A DNA stretch of 64,000 bases from Flavobacteriaceae bacterium GSB9 (GCA_022749295.1 CP062007.1:1116001-1180000); one strand, 5' to 3'; counted from the first letter of the stretch, positions 27,224 to 35,632 are shown. Numbers and translations: made by a program. The notes: a model not told the origin generated them from the sequence alone.

Positions 27224-28351
27224 TTAATCCATAAAATACCAAAACTTAGGTTCGGTGCCCAAATCTTCTTTTAACCTAAATACCTTTTTATTTTCAAGCA
27301 CCCACCTTATCGTACTATTGGGATCCAAGAGATTACCAAAAATACGAGCCCCTGTTGGACAAGCCTCAACACACGCAGGGTTTTTACCTGCTCTGGACCG
27401 CTGTACACAAAAAGTACATTTTTCCATCACGCCTTTTTTACGCATGCGATTGCCCAAATAATGCTGATTTTTATTTATTTCTTCCTCGGGTACTTCGGGC
27501 TTACTCCAATTGAACCGTCTCCCATCATAAGGGCATGCTGCCATACAATAGCGGCAGCCTACACACCAATCATAATCTACTACCACCAAACCGTCATCTT
27601 CTCGCCAAGTAGCCTGTACAGGACAAACCTCCACGCAAGGCGGGTTATCGCAATGGAAACATTGCGTACCCATATAAAAATGACCCTCCGCAGGCACTTC
27701 ATGATAATAATTATCGTCAGCCTCATTAAAATTAAAGCCCTTGCCATCCTTCATTTCGTGAATACGAATGTACTGCATCTGCGAATTTCTATCTTGGTTG
27801 TTCTCCTCAACACAGGCACTTACACAATCCATATATCCTTGGCACTTCGATATATTGAATGCATAGCCATACAACACATCCTCTTCTGCGTTTTTGGAAG
27901 ACATACTAATGTTCTTTCCGGTCCTCAACTCATAGGACCGCATCAAGCGCTCTACCGTTGCTTTTTTTTCATCATCATTCATCAGTTTATAGTTTCCCTT
28001 AAACTGTTCTTCCCAATCAATTTGTGCTTTTTCCTTGGTATCGTCGCCAGTAATAATACTGCACGACGTACTTACTGCCCCAGCACCTACCAACAAACTA
28101 GCGGTGAGTTTTTTAAAGGCTGAACGACGACTCATTTTAACATCAAAAACTTGGTCGAATCCGTCTTTAACCCGTTCCTCTCCAATAGAAGCGTTAATAG
28201 CAGCTTCGTTAAATTCTTCTTCAGACATTTGATGCTCAACAGAATTTGAACCGCAACCTCCCGAAGTTTTTCCACAGCTGCAAGCTGAGTACAACTCTTC
28301 CTTTTTTCTTCCAAGATTTAACGAAAACCATTTTTTCCTTTCATTGCTCAT
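27224..28351 (-). CDS. NrfC/DmsB-like protein with four 4Fe-4S clusters
   Basis: 375 residues. A hydrophilic N-terminus with CSCGKTSGGCGS is followed by a Tat-like segment SRRSAFKKLTASLLVGAGAV at about 74-93 and then a DmsB-type ferredoxin core with four cysteine groups: CVSACVEEN, CFHCDNPPCVEVCP, CVGCRYCMAACPYDGRRF, CTFCVQRSRAG with CVEACPTGAR. It carries electrons between the NrfD quinol subunit and haem partners. The internal position of the Tat-like stretch, after about 70 residues, is unusual and recalls ActB-type subunits. It lies 38 bases after the tetrahaem lipoprotein gene. Confidence 0.88.
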   Translation of the reverse strand: MSNERKKWFSLNLGRKKEELYSACSCGKTSGGCGSNSVEHQMSEEEFNEAAINASIGEERVKDGFDQVFDVKMSRRSAFKKLTASLLVGAGAVSTSCSIITGDDTKEKAQIDWEEQFKGNYKLMNDDEKKATVERLMRSYELRTGKNISMSSKNAEEDVLYGYAFNISKCQGYMDCVSACVEENNQDRNSQMQYIRIHEMKDGKGFNFNEADDNYYHEVPAEGHFYMGTQCFHCDNPPCVEVCPVQATWREDDGLVVVDYDWCVGCRYCMAACPYDGRRFNWSKPEVPEEEINKNQHYLGNRMRKKGVMEKCTFCVQRSRAGKNPACVEACPTGARIFGNLLDPNSTIRWVLENKKVFRLKEDLGTEPKFWYFMD

Positions 28352-28389
28352 ACCTATATTTTTAAAATCGTTAAAGGCATTTTACCTAG

Positions 28390-29019
28390 CTATTCTCTTT
28401 CTTTTACTTTTTGCGTATTGAAACGTGCCGGCCATCTAGACTCAAAGTGAGGCTTGTGTGGATTGTGGCAATTCACACAGGTCATCGATGCTCTTGGTGG
28501 TGCCCAGCCACCAATACGTTTTCCATGTGCACCACCCTTCCAGTCTTCAAACTGTTTGGTGTGGCACTGGTTGCATAAATTATAACTGTTGTTAAAGTCG
28601 ATATGGTTGCCCGTTAAACTTTTTAAATCATCCATATTACCAGGGTTGTGGCAGGTAATACAATTCATCGTGTTTTGATTGGCATGGTCCAACTTGATAT
28701 CCCAGTGTGCTTTTTGGAAATCACCATTCTTCATTTGTTCCAATGGTTTGGTGTGGCACTCGGCACATGCAAACATGTTCATTTCACCTTTACGCTCAGG
28801 GATTAGGAATGTGTGCTCGCCTTCGGTAATTTCAATCATTTCAACACCTTCAAAATAGGGTTCAGAAGTCAACGACGTACCATGATAATTTTGGCTTTCA
28901 GCTTCAATTTTGTCCATAACACCATGATATTCACCTTCACCATGCTTGCACGACAAGCATCCTAAAACAACCATAAAAAGGCATACTTTTTTTATTGTAA
29001 AAAATTTGCTACTGTACAT
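28390..29019 (-). CDS. Tetrahaem cytochrome c lipoprotein
   Basis: 209 residues. The signal ends VVLGCLSC, so a lipidated cysteine near 20-24 anchors it in the envelope. Four CxxCH motifs follow: CAECHTKPLEQM, CITCHNPGNM, CNQCHTKQF and CVNCHNPHKPH. The spacing fits cytochrome c3/c7-like multihaem carriers. It overlaps the end of napB by 11 bases and precedes the 4Fe-4S gene, so it is best placed as the electron carrier from the NrfCD-like module to NapB. Confidence 0.85.
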   Translation of the reverse strand: MYSSKFFTIKKVCLFMVVLGCLSCKHGEGEYHGVMDKIEAESQNYHGTSLTSEPYFEGVEMIEITEGEHTFLIPERKGEMNMFACAECHTKPLEQMKNGDFQKAHWDIKLDHANQNTMNCITCHNPGNMDDLKSLTGNHIDFNNSYNLCNQCHTKQFEDWKGGAHGKRIGGWAPPRASMTCVNCHNPHKPHFESRWPARFNTQKVKERE

Positions 29020-29701
29020 AATCGCTCACCCTTTTAAAAGTTCCAATATCTGTTGTTTCTTTATTGTTTGGCACATGGCATTGCCTACAGTTTACCCGTT
29101 CGGGGTGTATTACCCTTATTTCTTTTGGTGCACTTGGCCCTGCATGGCAAGACAAACAATTTTCGTGCATTTGTATTTGGTGCGGAATTACAGGTGGACT
29201 ACCCAACATGGCATTATTCACACCTACCTCTGGCGCTTTTATTTTTTCGAAATTTGTCTTTTTAAATAATCCAGATGATACTTGAGCTACGTGGCATTGG
29301 CGGCAGTTAATCATTTCGGGGTGCGGCGTTACTGGAGCATAAGCGTCAAACTTTGCAACAAACCCTCCATTTTGGTGACATTTTAAGCACACATCTTCAC
29401 CCATGCTTCTCTCATTGGCCACGGGATGCGGAATACTTGGTGGTGCCCCATGGAACGCTCTATTTTTATAATAAGTTTTCAAACTACGTTGGTGGATTTC
29501 GTCTACTGGCATATTAGCATAGTCCAAAGCATGTTCTGAACGTTTGAACACTCCTGTTTCAGAAGGGATTAAAGTTATCGGATTCTTGTTTTCTATGGGA
29601 ATATAAGCTTCTTCTTTTCCCGTTTGATAACTGATGTTCCAAACTAGAATAAAAGCGACAAACAAAATGATAAATAAGGATATAATTCCGAGTCTCTTCA
29701 T
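29009..29701 (-). CDS. napB: NapB-like cytochrome with four haems (duplicated dihaem module)
   Basis: 230 residues with an N-terminal membrane anchor (about 4-24). Two similar halves each carry two haem motifs. First: GAPPSIPHPVANERSM, CLKCH, then HPEMINCRQCHVAQ. Second: GSPPVIPHQIQ, CLSCH, then HPERVNCRQCHVPN. The PPxIPH...CLxCH...CxQCHVpQ order is that of NapB, which has two haems and about 120-150 residues. An internal duplication is therefore visible. It follows napA by two bases and is the direct electron donor to NapA by family. Confidence 0.85.
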   Translation of the reverse strand: MKRLGIISLFIILFVAFILVWNISYQTGKEEAYIPIENKNPITLIPSETGVFKRSEHALDYANMPVDEIHQRSLKTYYKNRAFHGAPPSIPHPVANERSMGEDVCLKCHQNGGFVAKFDAYAPVTPHPEMINCRQCHVAQVSSGLFKKTNFEKIKAPEVGVNNAMLGSPPVIPHQIQMHENCLSCHAGPSAPKEIRVIHPERVNCRQCHVPNNKETTDIGTFKRVSDYVQ

Positions 29702-29703
29702 AA

Positions 29704-32031
29704 TTACACCTTTTCTACTTTAACGGCACATTTTTTATAATCAGGTTGTTTCGAAATAGGACAGAAAGCATCGAGTGTAACTTGATTAATCAACATATTT
29801 TCATCAAAAAACGGCACAAAAACCTGGTTTTTTTCGGGCACCCCTCTTTCGTTTACCGATGCCGGCAAGGTAATTTCACCTCGTCTTGACGATATTCTTA
29901 CCTTATCTCCCGTTTTTATCCCCATATCCTTAGCCTGTTCGGGGTTCAACTCCACATAACCATGGGGCATGGCTTTGTGCAACACAGGAATCCTTCGTGT
30001 CATTGAACCTGTGTGCCAATGCTCTACTACACGACCAGTACATAACCAGAATGGGTATTCCACATCAGGTTCTTCGGGAGCAGGTTCGTAAGGACGCTGC
30101 CAAATTACGGCCTTACCGTCTGGTTTTCCGTAGAAATGGAATTTTTCACCGTTGCTACAAGCCGGATCGTATTCGGCATTAAAACGCCATTGTGTTGATT
30201 TGCCATCAACGTAAGGCCACTGTGCTCCAGGTTGTGATTTTAATACTTCCAAAGGTGCCATGGCGTGCTTTTTGCCTTCGTGGTGCCTTCTATATTCGTT
30301 ATAAATTTCTTCAATGTGGGTTTCTTCTTTATAAGCAAACTGTTCTTCGAACCCTAAACGTTTAGCCACTTCAATAAGCTGCCACGTATCACTCATGGAT
30401 TCTCCAGCGGGTTCTATCATTTTCTCAAAATATTGTGTACGGCGTTCTGAGTTACCATACATCCCCTCACGCTCAATCCACATTGCAGAAGGCAAAATAA
30501 CATCTGCTATATCAGTAGTTGGTGTTGGATATACATCCGAAACGACAATAAAGCGACCTTCTTTTTTGGTAGCATTGCGATAACGCTTTAGTTTGGGCAT
30601 AGTAACCATAGGATTGGTAACCTGAATCCACATAAATTTAATATCGCCTCTATCTAAAGCCCTGAACATTTCAACGGTGTGGTATGTGGGCTTTGGCGAA
30701 ATGTTTTCGACGGGAACATTCCATATTTCAGCAGCATGCTTACGGTGTTCCTCATTCATCACCACCCCATGTGGCAATTTATGGGTTAATGTTCCTACTT
30801 CTCTAACAGTACCGCAGGCACTAGGCTGCCCCGTTAATGAAAACGGACTATTTCCAGGGGTTGAAATTTTTCCAGTAAGTAAATGGATATTATAGATAAG
30901 GTTGTTCATCCAGGTGCCACGGGTGTGCTGATTAGGACCCATACACCATAGTGACATTACTTTGGTGTTTGGGTTGCCATAATGTGCGGCCATATATTTA
31001 ATGTCCTTGGCAGAAACCCCTGAAATTTTTTCTACTTTTTCAGGAGTATAATCACTCAAGAAGTTTTTAAAACCTTCAAACGAAATACCTTCGGGCTTAT
31101 CGCTAAACTTATAATTGTCTTCCATACCATACCCCATATCTGTAAGCCCTTTGCAGAAATTACAATGTTTTTCTACAAAGGATTTGTTCACCCACCTATT
31201 TTTTATGATTTCGTAACAAATGGCATTAGCCACTGCCAAATCGGTTTGCGGCCTAAAAATAATGGACTTATCGGCCGCCATGCTGGTACGTGTTGTACGT
31301 GTAGCAAAATCTATAATTTTAACCCCTCTTTTCAAACGTTGATCTAACAGTCTTGAAAAAAGAACTGGATGCATTTCTGCCATGTTATTTCCCCATAGCA
31401 CAAATACATTTGCATGGTCTATATCTTCGTAACATCCCATTGGCTCGTCTATTCCAAATGAAGTTAAAAAGCCCGTTACCGCACTAGCCATGCACAAACG
31501 GGCATTCGCCTCGACATTATTAGTACCGATACAACCTTTAAAAAATTTTGAAGCGACATAACCATCTGGAATCGTCCACTGTCCAGAACCGTAAATTGAA
31601 ACAGCGTCTTTGCCGTGATTGGTAATTGTTTCCTTCATTTTAGAAGCAATCAAATCTAAGGCCTCTTTCATGGACGTTTCTACGTACTTACCGTTCTTTT
31701 TTACGAGCGGTTTAGTTAATCGGTCCTTTCCGTAAAGCGCCATTACCGAGTGATAACCTTTAACACAGCATAGCCCTTTGTTTACAGGCGATTTGGGATC
31801 ACCTTTTACCGCTACAGCCTTACCGTTTTCAATTCCTACTAAAACACCGCAACCTACACCACAAAAACGGCATGGTGTTTTTTTCCAATCTAAGTTCCCA
31901 CCTTTCGGAAGATTTTTTTCCTGTTCATCGGCAAACAATATGCCCGGAAACATGCTGGCAGCAGCCGTCATGGCCGACATTATGGCCATTTTTTTTATAA
32001 AACTCCTTCTATTGGTCAATGAAGTGTACAT
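29704..32031 (-). CDS. napA: Periplasmic nitrate reductase catalytic subunit NapA
   Basis: 775 residues, slightly shorter than the usual 820. Twin-arginine signal NRRSFIKK at 7-14. 4Fe-4S ligands Cys54, Cys57, Cys61 and Cys88 or Cys89, followed by the Mo-ligand Cys180 in NARLCMASAV, and a C-terminal MGD-binding domain with MTRRIPVLHKAMPHGYVEL. This set identifies a periplasmic, Tat-exported bis-MGD nitrate reductase; the Mo-Cys separates it from formate dehydrogenases. It begins two bases after napD and is cofactor-dependent on the moe/moa operon that faces it. Confidence 0.94.
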   Translation of the reverse strand: MYTSLTNRRSFIKKMAIMSAMTAAASMFPGILFADEQEKNLPKGGNLDWKKTPCRFCGVGCGVLVGIENGKAVAVKGDPKSPVNKGLCCVKGYHSVMALYGKDRLTKPLVKKNGKYVETSMKEALDLIASKMKETITNHGKDAVSIYGSGQWTIPDGYVASKFFKGCIGTNNVEANARLCMASAVTGFLTSFGIDEPMGCYEDIDHANVFVLWGNNMAEMHPVLFSRLLDQRLKRGVKIIDFATRTTRTSMAADKSIIFRPQTDLAVANAICYEIIKNRWVNKSFVEKHCNFCKGLTDMGYGMEDNYKFSDKPEGISFEGFKNFLSDYTPEKVEKISGVSAKDIKYMAAHYGNPNTKVMSLWCMGPNQHTRGTWMNNLIYNIHLLTGKISTPGNSPFSLTGQPSACGTVREVGTLTHKLPHGVVMNEEHRKHAAEIWNVPVENISPKPTYHTVEMFRALDRGDIKFMWIQVTNPMVTMPKLKRYRNATKKEGRFIVVSDVYPTPTTDIADVILPSAMWIEREGMYGNSERRTQYFEKMIEPAGESMSDTWQLIEVAKRLGFEEQFAYKEETHIEEIYNEYRRHHEGKKHAMAPLEVLKSQPGAQWPYVDGKSTQWRFNAEYDPACSNGEKFHFYGKPDGKAVIWQRPYEPAPEEPDVEYPFWLCTGRVVEHWHTGSMTRRIPVLHKAMPHGYVELNPEQAKDMGIKTGDKVRISSRRGEITLPASVNERGVPEKNQVFVPFFDENMLINQVTLDAFCPISKQPDYKKCAVKVEKV

Positions 32032-32033
32032 AA

Positions 32034-32273
32034 TTAATTTTCTTTTGTTGTGGAAAAACCAGAAACCATAGCCAGTAGTTTTAAGTCATCAAGACTTTCT
32101 ATGGTCTGTTTTAATTTATCTTCTTGTTCTTTATTATCAGTTTCGGTAACAACAATGAGTAAATCTTCGTTTTCGGCTGGGATAACTTCACAATTACGTA
32201 AAGCACTCAAAGCTTTAACAAGACTATGCTTTCTTCCTAACTGAGGGTGAGCTAAATAACTTGTAATTGGCAT
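32034..32273 (-). CDS. napD: NapD chaperone
   Basis: 79 residues, the usual size. ISG/TSY-type start followed by the ferredoxin-like fold with NCEVIPAENEDLLIVVTETDN and a final LLAMVSGFSTTKE. NapD binds the NapA twin-arginine signal and holds back export until the cofactor is inserted. First gene of the nap operon. Confidence 0.82.
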   Translation of the reverse strand: MPITSYLAHPQLGRKHSLVKALSALRNCEVIPAENEDLLIVVTETDNKEQEDKLKQTIESLDDLKLLAMVSGFSTTKEN

Positions 32274-32292
32274 AAATTTTATTTAATAAAGA

Positions 32293-32300
32293 CAAATCTA
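32293..32300 (-). promoter_or_regulatory. Probable -7 element of the nap operon
   Basis: On the minus strand, TAGATTTG fits TAnnTTTG, 20 bases ahead of the napD start. A TTG lies 26 bases further upstream, slightly too far for the standard spacing. Confidence 0.45.
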
Positions 32301-32323
32301 TCTTACTTAAAAAACCTAAAACC

Positions 32324-32335
32324 TGACAATTGTCA
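32324..32335. promoter_or_regulatory. TGACAATTGTCA palindrome between nap and moeA
   Basis: A perfect 12-base palindrome in the 171-base divergent region, about 30 bases upstream of the nap -7 element. Its TGACA arms differ from the AAGTA sites elsewhere. A Crp/Fnr-type operator is possible. Confidence 0.45.
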
Positions 32336-32408
32336 TATTTAGACTATTTACAATAAATCTAAATAAGATGAAATTCCAATACTTTAAAATACAAAAAAAC
32401 CTTAAATT

Positions 32409-32432
32409 CGTTATATTTGCAAAGACATAACG
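32409..32432 (+). promoter_or_regulatory. ModE-type operator overlapping the moeA promoter
   Basis: CGTTAT-N12-ATAACG, with the left arm extended to CGTTATATT and the right to ACATAACG. Arm sequence and spacing match the enterobacterial ModE box as I recall it. The operator contains the -7 element, so binding would block transcription. Confidence 0.65.
32412..32419 (+). promoter_or_regulatory. -7 element of the Mo-cofactor operon
   Basis: TATATTTG is an exact TAnnTTTG match, 25 bases ahead of the moeA start. No convincing -33 TTG was found. Confidence 0.5.
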
Positions 32433-32444
32433 ATAAGCCCACTC

Positions 32445-33623
32445 ATGATTTCTATTGAAAAAGCCATACAACTAGTAAAGCAACATATAGAACCGCTATT
32501 ACGAGTAACAACAAAACCTATTGAAAAAGCAGGTGGCTACCAATTAATGGAAGACATACAATCGCCTATTAATATGCCTCCGTTTAGGCAATCGGCAATG
32601 GATGGCTATGCTTTAAACCTTCATGACCACTTAGACTATCATTTGATAGGTGAAATAAAAGCAGGTGATGAAAAACAACTTTTTCTAAAGCCAGGAGAAG
32701 CTATTAGAATTTTCACGGGAGCTGCCGTACCCGACTCTGCCAATGCCGTTATAATGCAGGAAAAAGTTTTGGTAAACGGTTCGAAAATTAACATTGGACA
32801 ACAAATTGTACCAGAATACAATATACGTCCGTTAGGCGAGCAAGTAAAAAAAGGAGCCTTAGCTTTAAGAAAAGACACGAAGTTAACTCCCGCAGCCATT
32901 GGTTATCTATCATCACTGGGCATTTCAGAAGTTTCGGTATATAAAAAACCGTCCATTGCTATTGTTTCAACTGGTAACGAACTTGTGAACCTCGGTTTTG
33001 ATTTGCCTTTCGGAAAAATTTACGAAAGCAACTCAAAAATGTTATTGAGCGCCTTATACAGCTTAAAATTTTACGATGTTTCAATACACAAAGTTCCAGA
33101 CGATTACGCAAAAACCCTCTCAAAACTAAAAACCATCATTGAGCAAAACGATATGGTCATGATAACTGGGGGGATTTCGGTTGGCGATTATGATTATGTG
33201 GGAAAAGCTTTGAAAGAACTAGCTGTTGAAGAAGTTTTTTACAAAGTAAAACAAAAACCCGGCAAACCTTTATTCTTTGGAAAAAAAGAGGGCACCAATA
33301 TCTTTGCTTTGCCCGGAAACCCAGCCGCTGCCCTCACCTGTTTTTATGTTTACGTATATATCGCTTTACAAAACATGATGGGTCGCGAGAACAATCAATT
33401 ACCCTATATGAAAGCAAAATCGCTTTCAAATTTTGAGAAAAAGGGAGACCGCCCGCAATTTTTAAAGGCTATTTATATTAAAGGAAATGTTGAGATATTG
33501 GAAGGCCAAAGTTCGGCCACACAACATACTTTTGCCTTGTCGAACGCACTGGTTTTTATTCCAGAGCATGTCACTAAAATAGAAATTAACGATAGCGTTG
33601 AAACCATATTATTACCCGTCTAA
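32445..33623 (+). CDS. moeA: Molybdopterin molybdenumtransferase MoeA
   Basis: 392 residues. MoeA inserts molybdate into adenylylated molybdopterin. Recognisable parts: PPFRQSAMDGYALN near the start, RIFTGAAVPDSANAVIMQE, IVSTGNEL, MVMITGGISVGDYDYV and KPGKPLFFG with FALPGNPAAALTCF. First gene of the cofactor operon, divergent from nap. The next gene starts one base after its stop. Confidence 0.95.
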   Translation: MISIEKAIQLVKQHIEPLLRVTTKPIEKAGGYQLMEDIQSPINMPPFRQSAMDGYALNLHDHLDYHLIGEIKAGDEKQLFLKPGEAIRIFTGAAVPDSANAVIMQEKVLVNGSKINIGQQIVPEYNIRPLGEQVKKGALALRKDTKLTPAAIGYLSSLGISEVSVYKKPSIAIVSTGNELVNLGFDLPFGKIYESNSKMLLSALYSLKFYDVSIHKVPDDYAKTLSKLKTIIEQNDMVMITGGISVGDYDYVGKALKELAVEEVFYKVKQKPGKPLFFGKKEGTNIFALPGNPAAALTCFYVYVYIALQNMMGRENNQLPYMKAKSLSNFEKKGDRPQFLKAIYIKGNVEILEGQSSATQHTFALSNALVFIPEHVTKIEINDSVETILLPV

Positions 33624-33624
33624 C

Positions 33625-33963
33625 ATGGATTACAAAATAAAAAGCAGAATATGGATTGAGTCTGATAGCAACGTATTATTAGGCGAAGGCCGTGTAAAAT
33701 TATTGAAAGCTATCGATGAAACAGGATCACTTTCAAAAGCTGCAAAGTCCCTTAACCTATCCTATAAAAAAGCTTGGCACTTAATAGATTCGGTTAACAA
33801 ATCTGCAAAAAAACCGGTAACCATAAATAGTATTGGCGGTAAAGGTGGCGGCGGTGCTGAATTAACCGATTACGGAAAATCGCTAATTGTTGCGTTTGAC
33901 GATATCAACAAAAACTGTTGGGAATTTTTAGACCAACAATTAACTAAAATAAAAGAACTGTAA
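33625..33963 (+). CDS. ModE-like winged-helix regulator lacking the molybdate domain
   Basis: 112 residues from ATG at 33625, the base after the moeA stop; an in-frame start at 33598 inside moeA is less likely. The fold is the N-terminal domain of ModE: VKLLKAIDETGSLSKAAKSLNLSYKKAWHLIDSVN, then GGKGGGGAELTDYGKSLI. The C-terminal molbindin domains of E. coli ModE are absent. Its likely target, a ModE-type inverted repeat, lies at the head of its own operon. Without molbindin domains, how it senses molybdate is unclear. Confidence 0.88.
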   Translation: MDYKIKSRIWIESDSNVLLGEGRVKLLKAIDETGSLSKAAKSLNLSYKKAWHLIDSVNKSAKKPVTINSIGGKGGGGAELTDYGKSLIVAFDDINKNCWEFLDQQLTKIKEL

Positions 33964-33964
33964 A

Positions 33965-34705
33965 ATGCTCCAAACCGAAAACTTATACGGCTTTTTGTTT
34001 ATGCTGCCCGTTGTTGCTTTTTTATATTCTAGCGTTGGACATGGCGGAGCTAGTGGCTATTTAGCACTAATGGCTCTGTTTTCATTTCCTCCTGAAACCA
34101 TGAAACCCACGGCATTACTACTTAATTTATTTGTTGCCGGCATATCGTTTTTCTATTATTATAAAGGCGGTTTTTTCAATAAAAAACTTTTTCTGCCATT
34201 CGCGCTAACTTCCATTCCATTAGCATTTCTAGGTGGAACCTTAGAAATCGAGGCCGCTTTTTACAAAAAAATACTAGCGGTTCTATTGGTGTTCGCCATT
34301 TTAAAAATGTTGAATGTCTTTGGAAAAGAAAGCAAAGCCATAAGAGAGGTTAAACTCTGGCAAGGTATTTTGGTTGGTGGTATCATCGGATTTTTTTCGG
34401 GACTCATTGGTATTGGTGGCGGCATCATTTTAACACCAATCATTTTACTCTTTCACTGGGGGAAAATGAAAGAAGCCGCAGCCGTTTCGGCACTTTTTAT
34501 CTGGGTGAATTCTGCCGCTGGACTTATTGGTCAAATAAGTAGCGGAGTGCAATTGGAAAGTGCTTCATTCATTATGGTTGGCATTGCCTTAATTGGCGGA
34601 ATTTTAGGTGGCTACTTCGGAAGCAAAAAAATAAACAACAAAAACCTAAGATATATTTTGGCGTTCGTTTTAATTATAGCATGCATAAAATTAGCTTTCA
34701 CTTAA
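33965..34705 (+). CDS. TSUP (TauE/SafE) family membrane transporter
   Basis: 246 residues with seven or eight hydrophobic helices, including GHGGASGYLALMALFSFPPETMKPTA and the second repeat GFFSGLIGIGGGIILTPIILL, the duplicated signature of TSUP transporters. Members export sulfite or move organosulfur compounds and other small anions. Its place in a Mo-cofactor operon between the regulator and mobA suggests an oxyanion or a sulfur-containing substrate, but the substrate cannot be read from sequence. Start overlaps tightly with neighbours (1-base gaps). Confidence 0.87.
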   Translation: MLQTENLYGFLFMLPVVAFLYSSVGHGGASGYLALMALFSFPPETMKPTALLLNLFVAGISFFYYYKGGFFNKKLFLPFALTSIPLAFLGGTLEIEAAFYKKILAVLLVFAILKMLNVFGKESKAIREVKLWQGILVGGIIGFFSGLIGIGGGIILTPIILLFHWGKMKEAAAVSALFIWVNSAAGLIGQISSGVQLESASFIMVGIALIGGILGGYFGSKKINNKNLRYILAFVLIIACIKLAFT

Positions 34706-35290
34706 ATGATTGATAAAAACGACATAACAGGTATTATTTTGGCGGGGGGAAAAAGCTCAAGAATGGGTACGGACAAAGGTTTTCTGTCTCACAACGGTAA
34801 ACATTTTGTTCAGCACAGTATTGATGCCCTAAAGTCTTTAACTTCTGAAATTATTATTGTTTCAGACCACGAAGCCTATGATATTTTCGGATTAAAACGA
34901 GTAACAGACAATATAAAAAATGCAGGTCCCTTAGCTGGAATTTGCTCTGGTTTGCAACATTCAAAAACCGAGTACAATTTGATTTTGAGCTGCGATATTC
35001 CGTTAATCACTTCCGAAGTCTTAAAAAAATTGGTTGATGCGGTTGATAGCACCTCGGATATAGTTCAAACGGAAAGCAACGGAAAATCGATGCCTTTAGT
35101 CGCCCTGTACAAAACAGCTTGTGCCAGAAAACTGAACGCGCTTTTTCAAACCGATGAAAGGCGATTACGGGTGGCTGTTTCCCATTTTAATGTTAAAACG
35201 GTGTCATTAAATATTGAAGAACAAAAAACTACCATGAACGTGAACACCAAAGAAGAATTCAAACAAATTGAAAATGAACATAACCATTAA
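34706..35290 (+). CDS. mobA: Molybdenum cofactor guanylyltransferase MobA
   Basis: 194 residues. GTP-binding start ILAGGKSSRMGTDKGFL and the LSCDIPLIT motif define MobA, which adds GMP to make MGD for NapA, the NasA fusion and FdhF/YdeP. It begins on the base after the TSUP stop, and its end overlaps moaD by 17 bases. Confidence 0.92.
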   Translation: MIDKNDITGIILAGGKSSRMGTDKGFLSHNGKHFVQHSIDALKSLTSEIIIVSDHEAYDIFGLKRVTDNIKNAGPLAGICSGLQHSKTEYNLILSCDIPLITSEVLKKLVDAVDSTSDIVQTESNGKSMPLVALYKTACARKLNALFQTDERRLRVAVSHFNVKTVSLNIEEQKTTMNVNTKEEFKQIENEHNH

Positions 35291-35507
35291 ATATTTCGGA
35301 CAAATTGTTGAAGTCACCCAGCAAAACGAGGAACAATTGGAGTTTTCAGGAAACTTAGTTGGCGAACTTCTGGATGTGCTCCATTCAAAATACGGTGCTT
35401 TGAAAACCAAAGATTTTCAAGTGGCCCAAAACCAAGAATTGGTTTCAAAAAATGAAAAACTAACGGGGCAGGATATTGCCTTATTACCACCTTTTGCAGG
35501 GGGGTAG
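35274..35507 (+). CDS. moaD: MoaD, molybdopterin synthase small subunit
   Basis: 77 residues from ATG at 35274, inside the mobA end. Ubiquitin-like fold ending in PPFAGG, the diglycine tail that is activated by adenylylation and carries the thiocarboxylate sulfur for molybdopterin synthesis. MoaE is three genes down. Confidence 0.92.
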   Translation: MNITIKYFGQIVEVTQQNEEQLEFSGNLVGELLDVLHSKYGALKTKDFQVAQNQELVSKNEKLTGQDIALLPPFAGG

Positions 35508-35531
35508 AAACATTTGGACGCAATACTTAAT

Positions 35532-35619
35532 TGTCATTACGAGGAGGAAACGACGAAGCAACCTTTCAAAAAGATTGCTATCATAACAATAAGATTGCTT
35601 CACTGCGCTAGTAATGACG
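35532..35619. repeat. REP-like imperfect inverted repeat
   Basis: TGTCATTAC... and ...GTAATGACG form the outer arms. Inside, GAGGAGGAAACGACGAAGCAACC pairs imperfectly with AGATTGCTTCACTGCGC. This GTCATTRC-gaggag...GAAGCAATCT type is a known interspersed palindrome in Bacteroidota. It lies between moaD and moeB and could fold in the operon mRNA. Confidence 0.7.
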
Positions 35620-35632
35620 AAAATTTATAAGA

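Noticed and set aside
27461-28123. 220-codon plus-strand frame opposite the 4Fe-4S gene
   Set aside because: It is antisense to the cysteine-rich coding sequence; its many His, Ile and Tyr codons follow from the complementary strand.
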